Origin: Nitrosomonadales bacterium | Lineage (GTDB): Bacteria > Pseudomonadota > Gammaproteobacteria > Burkholderiales > Gallionellaceae | Assembly (NCBI GenBank): GCA_023259065.1 | Contig: JAHFQY010000018.1 | Coordinates: 1-49,944, forward strand | Direction of reading: 5' to 3' | Length of the DNA stretch: 49,944 nucleotides | Part shown: one piece after another, positions 1-9,684 of the stretch | Layout of the letters: every line of letters starts with the position of its first letter | Numbering within the stretch: the first letter of the stretch is position 1 | Translations under genes and position numbers: made by a program | Notes under the pieces: model-generated | Databases searched by the model: none | Seen by the model: the letters and a program-made list of their open reading frames with translations, nothing else | What the model was told of the DNA's origin: nothing

Positions 1-72
1 CGGAAGCAGTTTCACCCAAAACCATCAACACGAGTTGCTTGCAAAACGGGAGGTGTCCATATACGAGTTGCG

Positions 73-184
73 CAGCCGCCCAATTTTGTTGCTCGACCGA
101 AGGAACCCGAAGGGCGATACGGCAGGGTTCGCCTTCTTTGGGTTACTTTTCTTGGCGAAGCAAGAAAAGTGACTAGCCGCCGGT
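73..184 (-). repeat. Dispersed intergenic repeat, copy 1 (24-bp hairpin core)
   Basis: Positions 146-169 form a perfect 9-bp stem (CTTTTCTTG / CAAGAAAAG) with a 6-base loop. The same 24 bases occur at 49485-49508 in opposite orientation, and the adjoining sequence is partly similar in both copies. From general knowledge, this 'TTGCTTCGCCAAGAAAAGTAA' type of repeat is common between genes in beta- and gammaproteobacteria and is often mis-called as short ORFs. The open frames across it are not considered genes. Confidence 0.7.
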
Positions 185-240
185 CTACCACCGGCAATTT
201 CTACATGCCTAACTACGCTATACCCCAAGCGCGCTACGCT

Positions 241-879
241 CTATCTATTTCCCAAATGAAAGGCAAACCAGTTAGCCGCCTTGCGCGCAGCCTGCTCCAG
301 CGTGCCTGGTTCCTCAAACAAATGCGTCGCACCGGGAACGATAGCCAGCTCCTTCTCGCAATTCATCAATGCGTAAGCCTGTTCATTCAGTTCGATTACC
401 CCGTCGTCATAGCCGCCCACAATCAGCAGTGTGGGTGCACTCACCTTGCGCAAGGCCGCCTCACCGGCAAGGTCGGGCCGCCCGCCGCGTGATACCACTG
501 CGTCAACGCTACTGCCCAATTCGGCTGCGGCTTGCAGGGCGGCTGCAGCACCGGTGCTGGCGCCGAAATAGCCGATCTTGAAATCACGTGTCTGGGGTTG
601 CCGCTTGACCCATGCCGTGGCGTTGAGCAGGCGCCGGGTAAGCAGCCCGATATCGAAGCGGGTGTTGTAGTCCTCGTCCTCTTCACGCGTGAGCAGGTCA
701 AACAGCAGGGTGGCGATGCCAGCCTGCTGCAACACCGAGGCAACATAGGTGTTGCGCGGGCTCAAGCGGCTGCTGCCGCTGCCGTGCGCAAACAAAACGA
801 CTGCGCCAGCCTGCGGCGGCAACGCCAAGTCACCTGTCAGAGAGACAGTGCCGGCGGGAATTTTTACCTGGCTGATCAT
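241..879 (-). CDS. Alpha/beta hydrolase (dienelactone hydrolase-like)
   Basis: A 212-residue cytosolic protein with an alpha/beta hydrolase layout. A beta strand is followed by HGSGSS (residues 32-37, oxyanion region), a nucleophile elbow GASTG with Ser108, an acid in GYDDG (Asp158/159), and the catalytic His in ATHLFEEPG (His186). Length fits the short dienelactone hydrolase-like hydrolases. The substrate cannot be told. The start lies only 12 bp beyond the stop of the radical SAM gene upstream, so it is probably the last gene of the AmmeMemoRadiSam operon. Whether it belongs functionally to that system is inference from spacing only. Confidence 0.85.
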   Translation of the reverse strand: MISQVKIPAGTVSLTGDLALPPQAGAVVLFAHGSGSSRLSPRNTYVASVLQQAGIATLLFDLLTREEDEDYNTRFDIGLLTRRLLNATAWVKRQPQTRDFKIGYFGASTGAAAALQAAAELGSSVDAVVSRGGRPDLAGEAALRKVSAPTLLIVGGYDDGVIELNEQAYALMNCEKELAIVPGATHLFEEPGTLEQAARKAANWFAFHLGNR

Positions 880-891
880 ATTGCCACCCGC

Positions 892-1982
<1,091 letters not shown>

Positions 1983-1986
<4 letters not shown>

Positions 1987-2549
1987 TGTGCATGCTCCAT
2001 CAAGTCCGCCTCGCGCAGCTTGGTGACGCTGTAGCGCGACAGCCGGACTTCTTCATGCCAGAAATCATCCGGCAAGCCGGCCTTGCGCTTGAGCTGGGCC
2101 ATGAACTGCTGCGGGTGCGGCAATTGTTCCCATACCTGCGGCAAGAAGGTGCTGCGATAGCCTTGGTACTCGAACACCACACCATCCAGCTGCGGGCGCA
2201 GTTGCGTCAGCGCATCGATCTCGTCCCTGAAGGTGATGGGCTGGGTGGGCGAGAGCAGGGAGATTTCTATTGCGGTGATGTCGAATTCATCGCGGCTCAG
2301 CGGCATGAAGCGCGGGTCGTGCAGCGCAGCCGCCACCGCGTTGCCTTTTACATCCGCCAGCAGCGGGCGGTGTGCCTGCAAAGTGCCGATGCAGCCGCGC
2401 AGCTCGCCTTGCTGGGTGAGGGTGACGAAGCAGGCGCCATGCTCGCCCAGCCAGGCAGCACTTTCATCCGCCTGCTGCGGCAGGTTCAGGGCGCGCCCGA
2501 TAGCGGCGCGCGCGATGGGCAGCAGCACCCTGCCTTGTTCTGTATTCAT
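1983..2549 (-). CDS. amrA: AmmeMemoRadiSam system protein A (AMMECR1 domain)
   Basis: A 188-residue protein matching the AMMECR1 family. It contains the hallmark LRGCIGTL (about residues 50-57) and STFLPQVWEQLP near residue 138, and the length is typical of the bacterial single-domain form. It sits between amrB (49 bp upstream) and amrS (4-bp overlap) in one minus-strand operon. The biochemical role of AMMECR1 is unknown; by context it is a partner or substrate-handling protein of the radical SAM enzyme. No signal peptide or membrane segment is visible, so it is expected in the cytoplasm. Confidence 0.95.
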
Positions 2550-2598
2550 GTTTTCTCTCCTTGTTCATGCTTGCCCCGGCAGTTCCGGGGCGGGGGCT

Positions 2599-3387
2599 TC
2601 ATGCTTCCGTGAAAGCAAAAGCCGCATAGCCAACCACACCGTCATGCGACCCGGCTGTGTCGCCAGAGTTCCGCAGATCGAGCAGATGGGGAGTGAGATG
2701 ATGTTGCCTGGCTGCCAGTAGCAGCCCGTTGATCGGCGTGGCGCCGCACGCCTGTTCGTGCGCGATGGGCTGCTCCAGCTTGAGCACGTGCTGAACCGTG
2801 GCGTTGTCCACGCTTTGGGCGACGTTGTAGGGCAGGTAATGCGACAGGTCGGAGCTGATCACGATCAGGGTTTCGTCGCCGCCCCACAGCGCGTCCAGCA
2901 CCTCGGCCACTTCTTCTGCCGTTGCCATGCCCACCACCAGCGGTAGCAGCGTGAAGTCTCTCAGCACGGTTTGCAAAAAGGGCAGTTGTACCTCCAGCGA
3001 GTGCTCCTGTGCGTGGGCTGCAGGACTCAGTATGACTTGTGGCAGGTGAGCGATGGATAGTGCGGCTGCGTCATCCAGTGCAATATTGCCCAGCGGTGTG
3101 GCAAAGGTATCCACCCCGGGCAGGGCCAAGCCGCGCACGGCAACGCGATGCGCCGGGCCCAGCAATATCACGCGGCGTATTTTTCCGGCGATACTGCCCA
3201 GTGCGGCATAGGCGCTGGCGGCGATGGCGCCGGAATAAATGTAGCCTGCGTGCGGAACGATCAGAACCTTGGGGGTGAGGGATAAAGCTTGGGCAGCCGC
3301 AAGCATGTCGCGCACATCGCGCCCGAGCACACTGGGCTCGTCCGGATAAAACAGGCCGGCAACAGCAGGATGACGTACGCTGGACAT
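2599..3387 (-). CDS. amrB: AmmeMemoRadiSam system protein B (MEMO1-like)
   Basis: A 262-residue MEMO1 family protein, related to extradiol dioxygenases. Putative metal ligands are visible: His46 in VPHAGYIYSG, His80 in LGPAH and Cys214 in ACGATPI, the same order as His49, His81 and Cys244 of human MEMO1. His129 in EHSLEVQLPF and the ISSDLSHY segment (residues 178-184) are also family hallmarks. The start is well supported by an AGGGAGG ribosome site 6 bp before the ATG. It is the first gene of the AmmeMemoRadiSam operon. Metal binding is inferred from the family. Confidence 0.94.
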   Translation of the reverse strand: MSSVRHPAVAGLFYPDEPSVLGRDVRDMLAAAQALSLTPKVLIVPHAGYIYSGAIAASAYAALGSIAGKIRRVILLGPAHRVAVRGLALPGVDTFATPLGNIALDDAAALSIAHLPQVILSPAAHAQEHSLEVQLPFLQTVLRDFTLLPLVVGMATAEEVAEVLDALWGGDETLIVISSDLSHYLPYNVAQSVDNATVQHVLKLEQPIAHEQACGATPINGLLLAARQHHLTPHLLDLRNSGDTAGSHDGVVGYAAFAFTEA

Positions 3388-3464
3388 GGCAAACCTCCCT
3401 GATTCAAGCTCACGTTGTTAGATGTGGGCTGTTATTGCCAAAATCAAGAGGAAAGGTGGTTTGC

Positions 3465-4343
3465 CTATATTTTTGAAAGCATGGCAATAATTTCTTCGTG
3501 ATTGCCTTTGTTGGCCAGTGTGAGTGCGGTGACTCCGGGCTGATGCTCTATGGAAGGATCTGCGCCCTTGGAGAGCAGGAGGCGCACCAGATCGGCATGG
3601 CCGTTGGCAGCCGCCTTGTGCAGGGCGGTCCAGTTGTCGGAACTGAGCGTATTGATGTTCGCCCCTCCTGCTAGCAGCTGTGCCGAGGCCAGGATATGGC
3701 CGCGGGTAGCGGCCTGCATCAACGGCGTCCAGCCGAAGTTGCTGAGCGCATTGGCATTCGCCCCGTTGCGTAACAGCAAGCTCACCACGTTGGAAAAACC
3801 ATTGAAAGCCGCCCAGTGTATCGGGCTGTAGCCGTTATGGTCTTGCGCGTCGATTTTTGCACCGTTCTGGATCAGCAGGAATGCCACCGCTTCCTTGCCA
3901 TTGAAAGCGGAAATCATCAAGGGCGTCCAGTTGCGTTCGTCGCGCGTGTCTATGCTGACGCCGCTGCTCAGGAAAATCTGGATGGCGCGGGTATTGCCGG
4001 CCTCGGATGCCTGCATGAAACCCTGCGGGGAATATTTGAAGCCCAGCTGTTCCACGCCCTGGCGGTTTTTCTCGGAAATGCTGCCCCATACGTCTTCGCC
4101 TTCGTCGTTGCGCTGCTTGGCATGAAGCAGGCTTAGGCGCAGGATTTCCGAGGCAACATCAGGCGGAAATCCCTGGCGATGGCCGTCGCGCGTGTCCATC
4201 ATCAATTCGTGGAAATAAGCATCTATGGCCGGTGTTTCCCACAGCTGGAACATTTTTTCCAGCACGCGTGGAAACTTGCTCTCAAGCATCTTGGGGTAAT
4301 AGGACTCATGACCATTGAGCATGTTGAGGATTTTTTCGTTCAT
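3465..4343 (-). CDS. Ankyrin-repeat protein with a duplicated N-terminal domain
   Basis: A 292-residue protein. Residues 1 to about 85 are a helical domain with conserved features (MNEKIL..., YPKMLESKFPRVLEKM, RQGFPPDVASEILRLS) that is closely similar to the whole of the neighbouring 92-residue protein. Residues from about 108 to the end are five or so ankyrin repeats (repeating TPLMxAxxxGH and LLxxGAxxN patterns). The start lies 5 bp after the neighbour's stop with no clear ribosome site, so re-initiation after the upstream gene is likely. Ankyrin repeats bind proteins; the partner is unknown. No signal peptide is seen. Confidence 0.88.
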   Translation of the reverse strand: MNEKILNMLNGHESYYPKMLESKFPRVLEKMFQLWETPAIDAYFHELMMDTRDGHRQGFPPDVASEILRLSLLHAKQRNDEGEDVWGSISEKNRQGVEQLGFKYSPQGFMQASEAGNTRAIQIFLSSGVSIDTRDERNWTPLMISAFNGKEAVAFLLIQNGAKIDAQDHNGYSPIHWAAFNGFSNVVSLLLRNGANANALSNFGWTPLMQAATRGHILASAQLLAGGANINTLSSDNWTALHKAAANGHADLVRLLLSKGADPSIEHQPGVTALTLANKGNHEEIIAMLSKI

Positions 4344-4348
4344 GATTT

Positions 4349-4627
4349 TTATTTTGCTGGTTGTGATCTGGCCGGCTGGATTTTTCTGCCTTCACGCTGC
4401 TCGGTATTGATGCGGCTCAGGCGCATGATGTCAGCCGCAACCTCGGGGGGAAATCCCTGGCGCTGGTGATCGCGCTGATCCAGCATCAGCCGTTCCAGGT
4501 AGGGGTCAAATTCGAGGGAATTCCACAATTCCATCATCTTGCTGAGCACATGCGGGAACTGTTGTGCGAGAGCATGCGGGTAGTGCTTTTCTTCGCCCCT
4601 TATCATTTCCAGAATTCTTTTGTTCAT
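4349..4627 (-). CDS. Small conserved protein, paralogue of the ankyrin protein's N-terminal domain
   Basis: A 92-residue protein. The frame is open further upstream, but the start at 4627 is preferred: a GAGG site precedes the ATG by about 7 bp, and the protein then aligns from its first residue with the ankyrin neighbour (MNKRIL vs MNEKIL, FPHVLSKMMELW vs FPRVLEKMFQLW, RQGFPPEVAADIMRLS vs RQGFPPDVASEILRLS). The C-terminus (GRKIQPARSQPAK) is basic and probably disordered. The function is unknown. The pair looks like a tandem duplication in which one copy carries ankyrin repeats, suggesting the two proteins share a partner or interact. Confidence 0.85.
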   Translation of the reverse strand: MNKRILEMIRGEEKHYPHALAQQFPHVLSKMMELWNSLEFDPYLERLMLDQRDHQRQGFPPEVAADIMRLSRINTEQREGRKIQPARSQPAK

Positions 4628-4736
4628 CGTAACCTCGACTTGAAATGGACTGGTTGAAATGAAACGCTCTTGGGTTTTCCTCTGGGACAGATAGCAAAGG
4701 TTGTGCTGGATCATAAAAGCCTTGCACGTCAGCATA

Positions 4737-6716
4737 TTATCCCATTTGGGCGGTTTTTTCCTTCTCGCCGGAAATGGCTGACGCAGTGTGGGCAAAGAAT
4801 GCCACTGCCTCGTTCGTATCGCGTGTGCGTTTGAACGGAGGCAGGCTTTGCCAGATGCGCTTGCCATAGGGTTTTGAAATCAAACGCGGGTCGCAGATCA
4901 TCAGCACACCGCGGTCGAATTCGTCGCGGATCAAACGCCCCGCACCCTGCTTGAGGTTGATTACCGCGCGCGGCAATTGATACTCCATAAAGGCATTGCG
5001 CCCCTGCTTGCTGATCTGCGCGATGCGCGCCGCCAGCACCGGGTCGTCCGGCGGCGCGAAAGGCAGCTTGTCTATCACCACCAGCGACAGCGCCTCGCCG
5101 CGCACGTCCACGCCTTCCCAGAACGACTGGCTGCCCAGCAGCACCGCATTGCCGTGGTTGCGGAAGCGGGCCAGCAGGTCGTTGCGCGAGCCTTCGCCCT
5201 GCAGCATAAGCGGGTACTTGAGGTTTTGCCGGTCGAATTCAGCCGTGAGTAACTCATGCGCGCGCTGCATCGCACGCAGGCTGGTGAACAGCAGGAAAGC
5301 GCGCCCCTGGCTGGCGATGATCAACGGTAGTGCCGCTTCCACCACGGCATCGGTATAGCCCGGGCTGTTGGGCTCAGGCAGGTGTTGCGGCACATACAGC
5401 AAGGCCTGCTCGGGATAGTTGAAGGGGCTGTCCCAGCACGCGGTGCGCGCCTGCAGCAGGCCCATTTCGCTCTGGTAGTGGGAGAAATTCTGTTTCACCG
5501 CCAGCGTGGCGGAGGTGAAAATCCACGCGCGCGGATGGCTGCCGATCTGGCGTGCAAAAATTTCCGCTATCGACAGCGGCGTGGTGTTGAGCTGCACCGA
5601 GTGGTGGAATATTTCCAGCCAGCGCACCGTGTCTGTCTGTACCGTGTCCTGCCACTGGGCAACTTTTTGCGCTAGCGCCAGCCCGCGCTGCCAGCAGTTC
5701 TCCAGTCCCTCGCTGCGTTCCGCCTGCTTTTCCAGCAGCTCGTTGAGGTTCTTCAGTTGCTTGTCGAGCTTGCCCAGTGCATCGCTGAAGCCGGGCAAGT
5801 CTGCAGTGGCATCGGCAGGCATGCGGCCTTCGCTTTTCTTGAACACCAGGCGAAAGTCACGTGCGGCTTTTTCCAGCGCATCGCAGGCCGTGGGCAGATG
5901 CTTGAAGTCCTTGGCCACGGTCATGGCTTCCACCTGCGTATCGCGCGCCAGATCCAGCAGTTGCGAGGTGGAGATGCTCTCGCCGAAGAACAGGCTGGCG
6001 GTTTCCGGCAGCTGGTGCGCCTCGTCGAAGATCACCGTGTTGCAGGCGGGCAGCAGCTCGGCCACGCCCTCGTCGCGCAGCATCACATCGGCAAAAAACA
6101 GGTGATGGTTGACCACCACCACATCGGCCTCCATCGCTTCCTTGCGCGCCTTGAGCACAAAACATTCCTTGTGCTGCGGGCACTCCTGCCCCAGGCAGTT
6201 GTCGCGTGTGGATGTCACCTGCATCCACACCTGCGCCGTCTCGGGCACATCGGCCAGGCCGCTCTTGTCGCCGGTCTGGGTGATTTTGGCGTACTGGATT
6301 ATTTTGGCCAGATGGCGCGTGTCTTCGCGCGTGGCGAAGCGGCCGTCGTGTTGCGCGCGTTCCAGATGGTAATGGCACAGGTAATTGGAGCGCCCCTTGA
6401 GCAGCGCAATGGACACCGGCGCCTTCAGCGCATCGCGCACCGTGGGCAGGTCGCGCTGGAATAATTGGTCCTGCAGGTTCTTGGTGCCGGTGGAGATCAC
6501 CACCTTGCCGCCCGCCAGCAGCGCCGGGGCGAGATAGGCAAAAGTCTTGCCGGTGCCGGTGCCGGCCTCGGCAATCAGCTGGCCGTTGCTGTTGATGGCC
6601 TCGGCGATGGCCTGTGCCAGCTCCACCTGCTGCGGGCGCGCACGGAAGTTGGGAATGTGCTGGGCCAGCGCGCCCTCGGGGGCAAACAGGGAGTTGATGT
6701 TTTCAGGGGTGATCAA
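4737..6716 (-). CDS. DinG/YoaA-type ATP-dependent DNA helicase
   Basis: A superfamily 2 XPD/DinG-type 5'-3' helicase of about 659 residues. Visible motifs are Walker A (AGTGTGKT), four cysteines expected to bind a 4Fe-4S cluster (CHYH, then CLGQECPQHKEC), a DEAH box (FDEAHQLPE), the late motif SFWEGVDVRG, and QGAGRLIRDEFDRG. These enzymes unwind structured DNA during repair and replication. The start is uncertain: the frame is open to a TTG at 6767, but that start has no ribosome site. A TTG at 6716, preceded by AGG and opening with LITPENINSLFAP, fits the family better. The downstream gene begins 109 bp away. Confidence 0.92.
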   Translation of the reverse strand: MITPENINSLFAPEGALAQHIPNFRARPQQVELAQAIAEAINSNGQLIAEAGTGTGKTFAYLAPALLAGGKVVISTGTKNLQDQLFQRDLPTVRDALKAPVSIALLKGRSNYLCHYHLERAQHDGRFATREDTRHLAKIIQYAKITQTGDKSGLADVPETAQVWMQVTSTRDNCLGQECPQHKECFVLKARKEAMEADVVVVNHHLFFADVMLRDEGVAELLPACNTVIFDEAHQLPETASLFFGESISTSQLLDLARDTQVEAMTVAKDFKHLPTACDALEKAARDFRLVFKKSEGRMPADATADLPGFSDALGKLDKQLKNLNELLEKQAERSEGLENCWQRGLALAQKVAQWQDTVQTDTVRWLEIFHHSVQLNTTPLSIAEIFARQIGSHPRAWIFTSATLAVKQNFSHYQSEMGLLQARTACWDSPFNYPEQALLYVPQHLPEPNSPGYTDAVVEAALPLIIASQGRAFLLFTSLRAMQRAHELLTAEFDRQNLKYPLMLQGEGSRNDLLARFRNHGNAVLLGSQSFWEGVDVRGEALSLVVIDKLPFAPPDDPVLAARIAQISKQGRNAFMEYQLPRAVINLKQGAGRLIRDEFDRGVLMICDPRLISKPYGKRIWQSLPPFKRTRDTNEAVAFFAHTASAISGEKEKTAQMG

Positions 6717-6850
6717 AGTGAACCTGGAAGGTGAATGTGTTGCCTGATGCAGGAGCGCAGCCCCCAAAGGAGGTCAATTTTACGCGATGGCGTGAGGTGA
6801 TGTCGCGATTTATTCTGTGTCCAGGCTGGCTGTGTATGTGGGGGTAACAG

Positions 6851-7735
6851 TCAATCGTCATCCGTGGCGTTGGCCAGGTTCTGGTACAGCAATGCGGTAA
6901 TGACCAGTGTGTCCTGGCCGCTCAGTTTTTCAAACGACACACCATGCTGAATCGAGGGCGCGTTGTCGCCGCCAATGGTGGTAATGCTGACCGAGCGTAT
7001 CATGCAGGGCAGGGTAAGCAAATGCTCGACTTCACTCACAATAACGCGCAATTTGAGGGTCAGTTTTTCTCCCACCGCACCAATTTGTTCCCGCGCCGCC
7101 AGCAGCGCACCCCCCATGCTGATGTCGCGTGCAACACAGGCAACCCCGGCGCCGCCTTCAACCGTGGCGTGGCAGATGATGTTGGCCTGGGCGCGAGCGC
7201 TGCTGCGCACCACCAGTCCGCGTACCTCCTTGGGGTAGCTCAGATGCAAGTGCGGAAAGGGGGCGTTGGTGACTCTTTTGGTGAGGGCGGTAAAAGCGTA
7301 GGCGCTTTTGCCGCTGAACAGGCGCACCACAAAAGATTGCCCTTCGCGTATCAGCATGATGTTTCCATCCAGCGTGGGAGTGGTGACTATGACACTCTCG
7401 CCGACAAGGTAGCCTACAAGCGTCACGTAGTAGCGCGAATTGTCCGTTTCAGACTGCACCTGCAACTGTATCGAATCGCCGATGTTGAGCTTTACATTTT
7501 CCAGCGGCTGGCCGCCTGAAGTGCCTTGCGCGGTGTCGGCGTCCTGCTTGTCGGGTTTGACACCGACTGCATCCTGATCCCGTTGCAATTTGCTTGCCAG
7601 CAGGGTTTTGAGCTGTTGTGGAGTGGCTGGCACATAGCCGGTTTTCAGCACGATATTGCCGGAAGCATCGTAGAGTGGCCAGGGCAGCGGTTTCCCCACT
7701 GCAATGTCGTCTGGTTTTAGAGGGACGAGTCGCAT
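6851..7735 (-). CDS. PilZ domain protein (probable c-di-GMP effector)
   Basis: A 294-residue protein. The N-terminal 50 residues (MRLVPLKPDDIAVGKPLPWPL... LYDASGNIVLKTGY) form a small beta-rich module often found in c-di-GMP signalling proteins. The middle resembles a YcgR-N-like beta domain. The C-terminal PilZ domain shows the RxxxR motif (RSSAR) and the D-x-S-x-x-G motif (DISMGG), both needed to bind c-di-GMP. The frame is open upstream to 7972, but that extension would overlap the divergent lipoprotein gene; the ATG at 7735 begins a conserved-looking domain. The output is unknown. The MHYT-GGDEF-EAL protein at 21.4 kb is a possible source of the ligand. Confidence 0.85.
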   Translation of the reverse strand: MRLVPLKPDDIAVGKPLPWPLYDASGNIVLKTGYVPATPQQLKTLLASKLQRDQDAVGVKPDKQDADTAQGTSGGQPLENVKLNIGDSIQLQVQSETDNSRYYVTLVGYLVGESVIVTTPTLDGNIMLIREGQSFVVRLFSGKSAYAFTALTKRVTNAPFPHLHLSYPKEVRGLVVRSSARAQANIICHATVEGGAGVACVARDISMGGALLAAREQIGAVGEKLTLKLRVIVSEVEHLLTLPCMIRSVSITTIGGDNAPSIQHGVSFEKLSGQDTLVITALLYQNLANATDDD

Positions 7736-7913
7736 ACTGTAATTTCCCGGCACATGAGTTTGAGACAAACTGGCGGCGAGTTTACTGCATATGGGATTAT
7801 TCTTCGAGTGGCAGGGTATTGCTTGCAAACGGCCGGGCATGACTGGCGCATCCGGTATTAGAATGTGCATCGTGAACAGGCTTGCACTACAAGGCCAGGC
7901 AAGGAGAACGCTA

Positions 7914-8537
7914 ATGACAAACCCGCTACGCAATTCATTCATGCTGATGGCTCTCGCTGCCATGCTGGTCACGGCATGCGCGACTGCGCCGCAGATGAAA
8001 TCGGTGTGGAAAGATCCGGCATATCAGGGGCACCCGCACAGGATAGTGGTGATAGGCATGGCCAGGGAGCCGCTCAACCGCAGGATTTTTGAGGATGAGT
8101 TTGTTGCCCAGCTCAGGGCCATGGGGGCGGATGCTTTTGCCAGTTATGCCGTGCTACCCGATACCAAACAGGATAGCCAGGCCGCCATTGCCAAAATGGT
8201 GGTGGAGCAGGTGCCGGATACCGTGCTGATTACCCGCCTGGTGAGCAAGCGCAGTGTAAAGACCGTGGTTCCGGGAGCGGTGTATTACCGCCCCGCCTAT
8301 TACGGCAAGTGGCATGACTACTATCGCTACGGCTACGATGCTGTCGTCACGCCGGGGTTTGTGAGCAAGTCGGAATACGCGCTGATGGAAACCAACCTGT
8401 ATGACGCCCGCACTGACAACCTGATCTGGGCGGCTTCGTACGAGATCGAGCTTGCCAGCATGAGTTCAAAATTCATCCGCCCTTACATCGAGACCATGGT
8501 TAACACCCTGGTGGAGCAGGGCCTGCTGCGCCCATAA
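7914..8537 (+). CDS. Lipoprotein of unknown function (DUF4136-like)
   Basis: A 207-residue predicted lipoprotein. The start at 7914 is supported by AAGGAG 7 bp upstream and gives a clean signal peptide ending in the lipobox LVTAC, with Cys22 as the lipidated residue. The mature part begins with a segment typical of small outer-membrane lipoproteins (MKSVWKDPAY, then IVVIGMA). A Tyr-rich stretch (YYRPAYYGKWHDYYRYGY) sits at about residues 122-139. No enzyme motif is seen. It is transcribed divergently from the PilZ gene and in the same direction as hslO. Confidence 0.8.
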   Translation: MTNPLRNSFMLMALAAMLVTACATAPQMKSVWKDPAYQGHPHRIVVIGMAREPLNRRIFEDEFVAQLRAMGADAFASYAVLPDTKQDSQAAIAKMVVEQVPDTVLITRLVSKRSVKTVVPGAVYYRPAYYGKWHDYYRYGYDAVVTPGFVSKSEYALMETNLYDARTDNLIWAASYEIELASMSSKFIRPYIETMVNTLVEQGLLRP

Positions 8538-8584
8538 GCTGCTGCAACTGCCGGCCCCATTGGCGCGCGTGCTATCATTGCGGC

Positions 8585-9481
8585 ATGAAAAATACCTCCG
8601 ACACCCTGCAGCGATTCCTGTTTGAACACGCCCCCGTACGCGGCGAACTGGTTCACCTCGACCAGTCCTGGAAGAGCGTAATCGAGCGCCACGACTACCC
8701 GCCGCTATTGCGCAACATGATGGGCGAGCTTACCGCCGCTGCAGTACTGCTGGCTGCCACGCTCAAATTGAAAGGTGCGCTGGTGCTGCAAATCATGGGC
8801 AAGGGGGCGATCCGGCTGCTGGTGGTGGAATGCAGCGGCGACATGCAGCTGCGCGCAACCGCCAAGTGGTCTGGCGACCTGAGCCACGGCAGCCTGGCCG
8901 AGCTGATCGGCGACGGCCACTTCGTGATCACCCTCGACCCCAAGGATGGCAGCCCCACCTATCAGGGCATCGTCGAGCTGCAAGGCGATAGCGTGGCCGA
9001 AATCCTGCAAAACTACATGAGCCAATCCGAACAGCTGGAATCACGCCTGTGGCTGGCAGCCGACGGCGAGAGCGCCGCAGGCATGCTGCTGCAAAAACTG
9101 CCGCAACAGATCAAGCCGGCGGCCGAGGGTGAGCCGGATGAGGATATGTGGGAACGCGCCGTCATCCTGGCCGACACGCTCAAGCCGGAAGAGCTGTTGC
9201 AGCTGCCCGCGCAGGAACTGATACATCGTTTGTATCACGAGGAAGACATACGATTGTTTGATGCGCAGGCAGTGAGATTCCATTGCTCGTGCTCGCGCGA
9301 GAGCGTGGCCAATATGTTCAAGATGCTGGGGCGCGAGGAAGTGGACAGCATTCTCTCCGAGCGCGACAACCTCGAAGTGTTTTGCGAATTCTGCAACCAG
9401 CGCTATGAATTCGACAAGGTGGATGCCGAGCTGATGTTTGTGGAGAAAGTCGTGCTGCCTCCGAGTGATGCACGACACTGA
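8585..9481 (+). CDS. hslO: Hsp33, redox-regulated chaperone
   Basis: A 298-residue Hsp33. The C-terminal zinc site has the family pattern CxC (HCSCSRES) followed by CxxC (CEFC); these four cysteines bind zinc when reduced and form disulfides under oxidative stress, which switches on holdase activity. The N-terminal region contains the typical RGELVHLD and LLAATLKLKGALVLQIMGKG stretches. Length matches the family (about 290). It starts 47 bp after the lipoprotein gene. The protein is cytosolic. Confidence 0.97.
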   Translation: MKNTSDTLQRFLFEHAPVRGELVHLDQSWKSVIERHDYPPLLRNMMGELTAAAVLLAATLKLKGALVLQIMGKGAIRLLVVECSGDMQLRATAKWSGDLSHGSLAELIGDGHFVITLDPKDGSPTYQGIVELQGDSVAEILQNYMSQSEQLESRLWLAADGESAAGMLLQKLPQQIKPAAEGEPDEDMWERAVILADTLKPEELLQLPAQELIHRLYHEEDIRLFDAQAVRFHCSCSRESVANMFKMLGREEVDSILSERDNLEVFCEFCNQRYEFDKVDAELMFVEKVVLPPSDARH

Positions 9482-9497
9482 GTATTGCAATAGGCTA

Positions 9498-9656
9498 GTG
9501 TAGTGCTTCGTAAATTTCAGTGCTTAGAAGTGGATATTTTTACACCAATGTCGAGTTGTGGGAGCGCCGACGTCCTCGTCGGCATAGCATTCACGCACAA
9601 GCCGACGGGGACGTCGGCGCTCCCAAATAAGTTTCAAAATGAACGAAGCACTACAC
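9498..9656. repeat. MITE-like or REP-pair element with nested inverted repeats
   Basis: The outer arms 9498-9511 and 9643-9656 are a perfect 14-bp inverted repeat (GTGTAGTGCTTCGT). Inside, 9559-9583 and 9601-9625 form a 25-bp inverted repeat with one mismatch that reads around GGGAGCGCCGACGTC. No coding sequence is present. This is the layout of a small non-autonomous element or a bipartite REP. It lies between hslO and the glutamine amidotransferase gene and could also end hslO transcription. Confidence 0.75.
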
Positions 9657-9684
9657 AGGACAAGGCGAGAAGGAATTTCTGACG

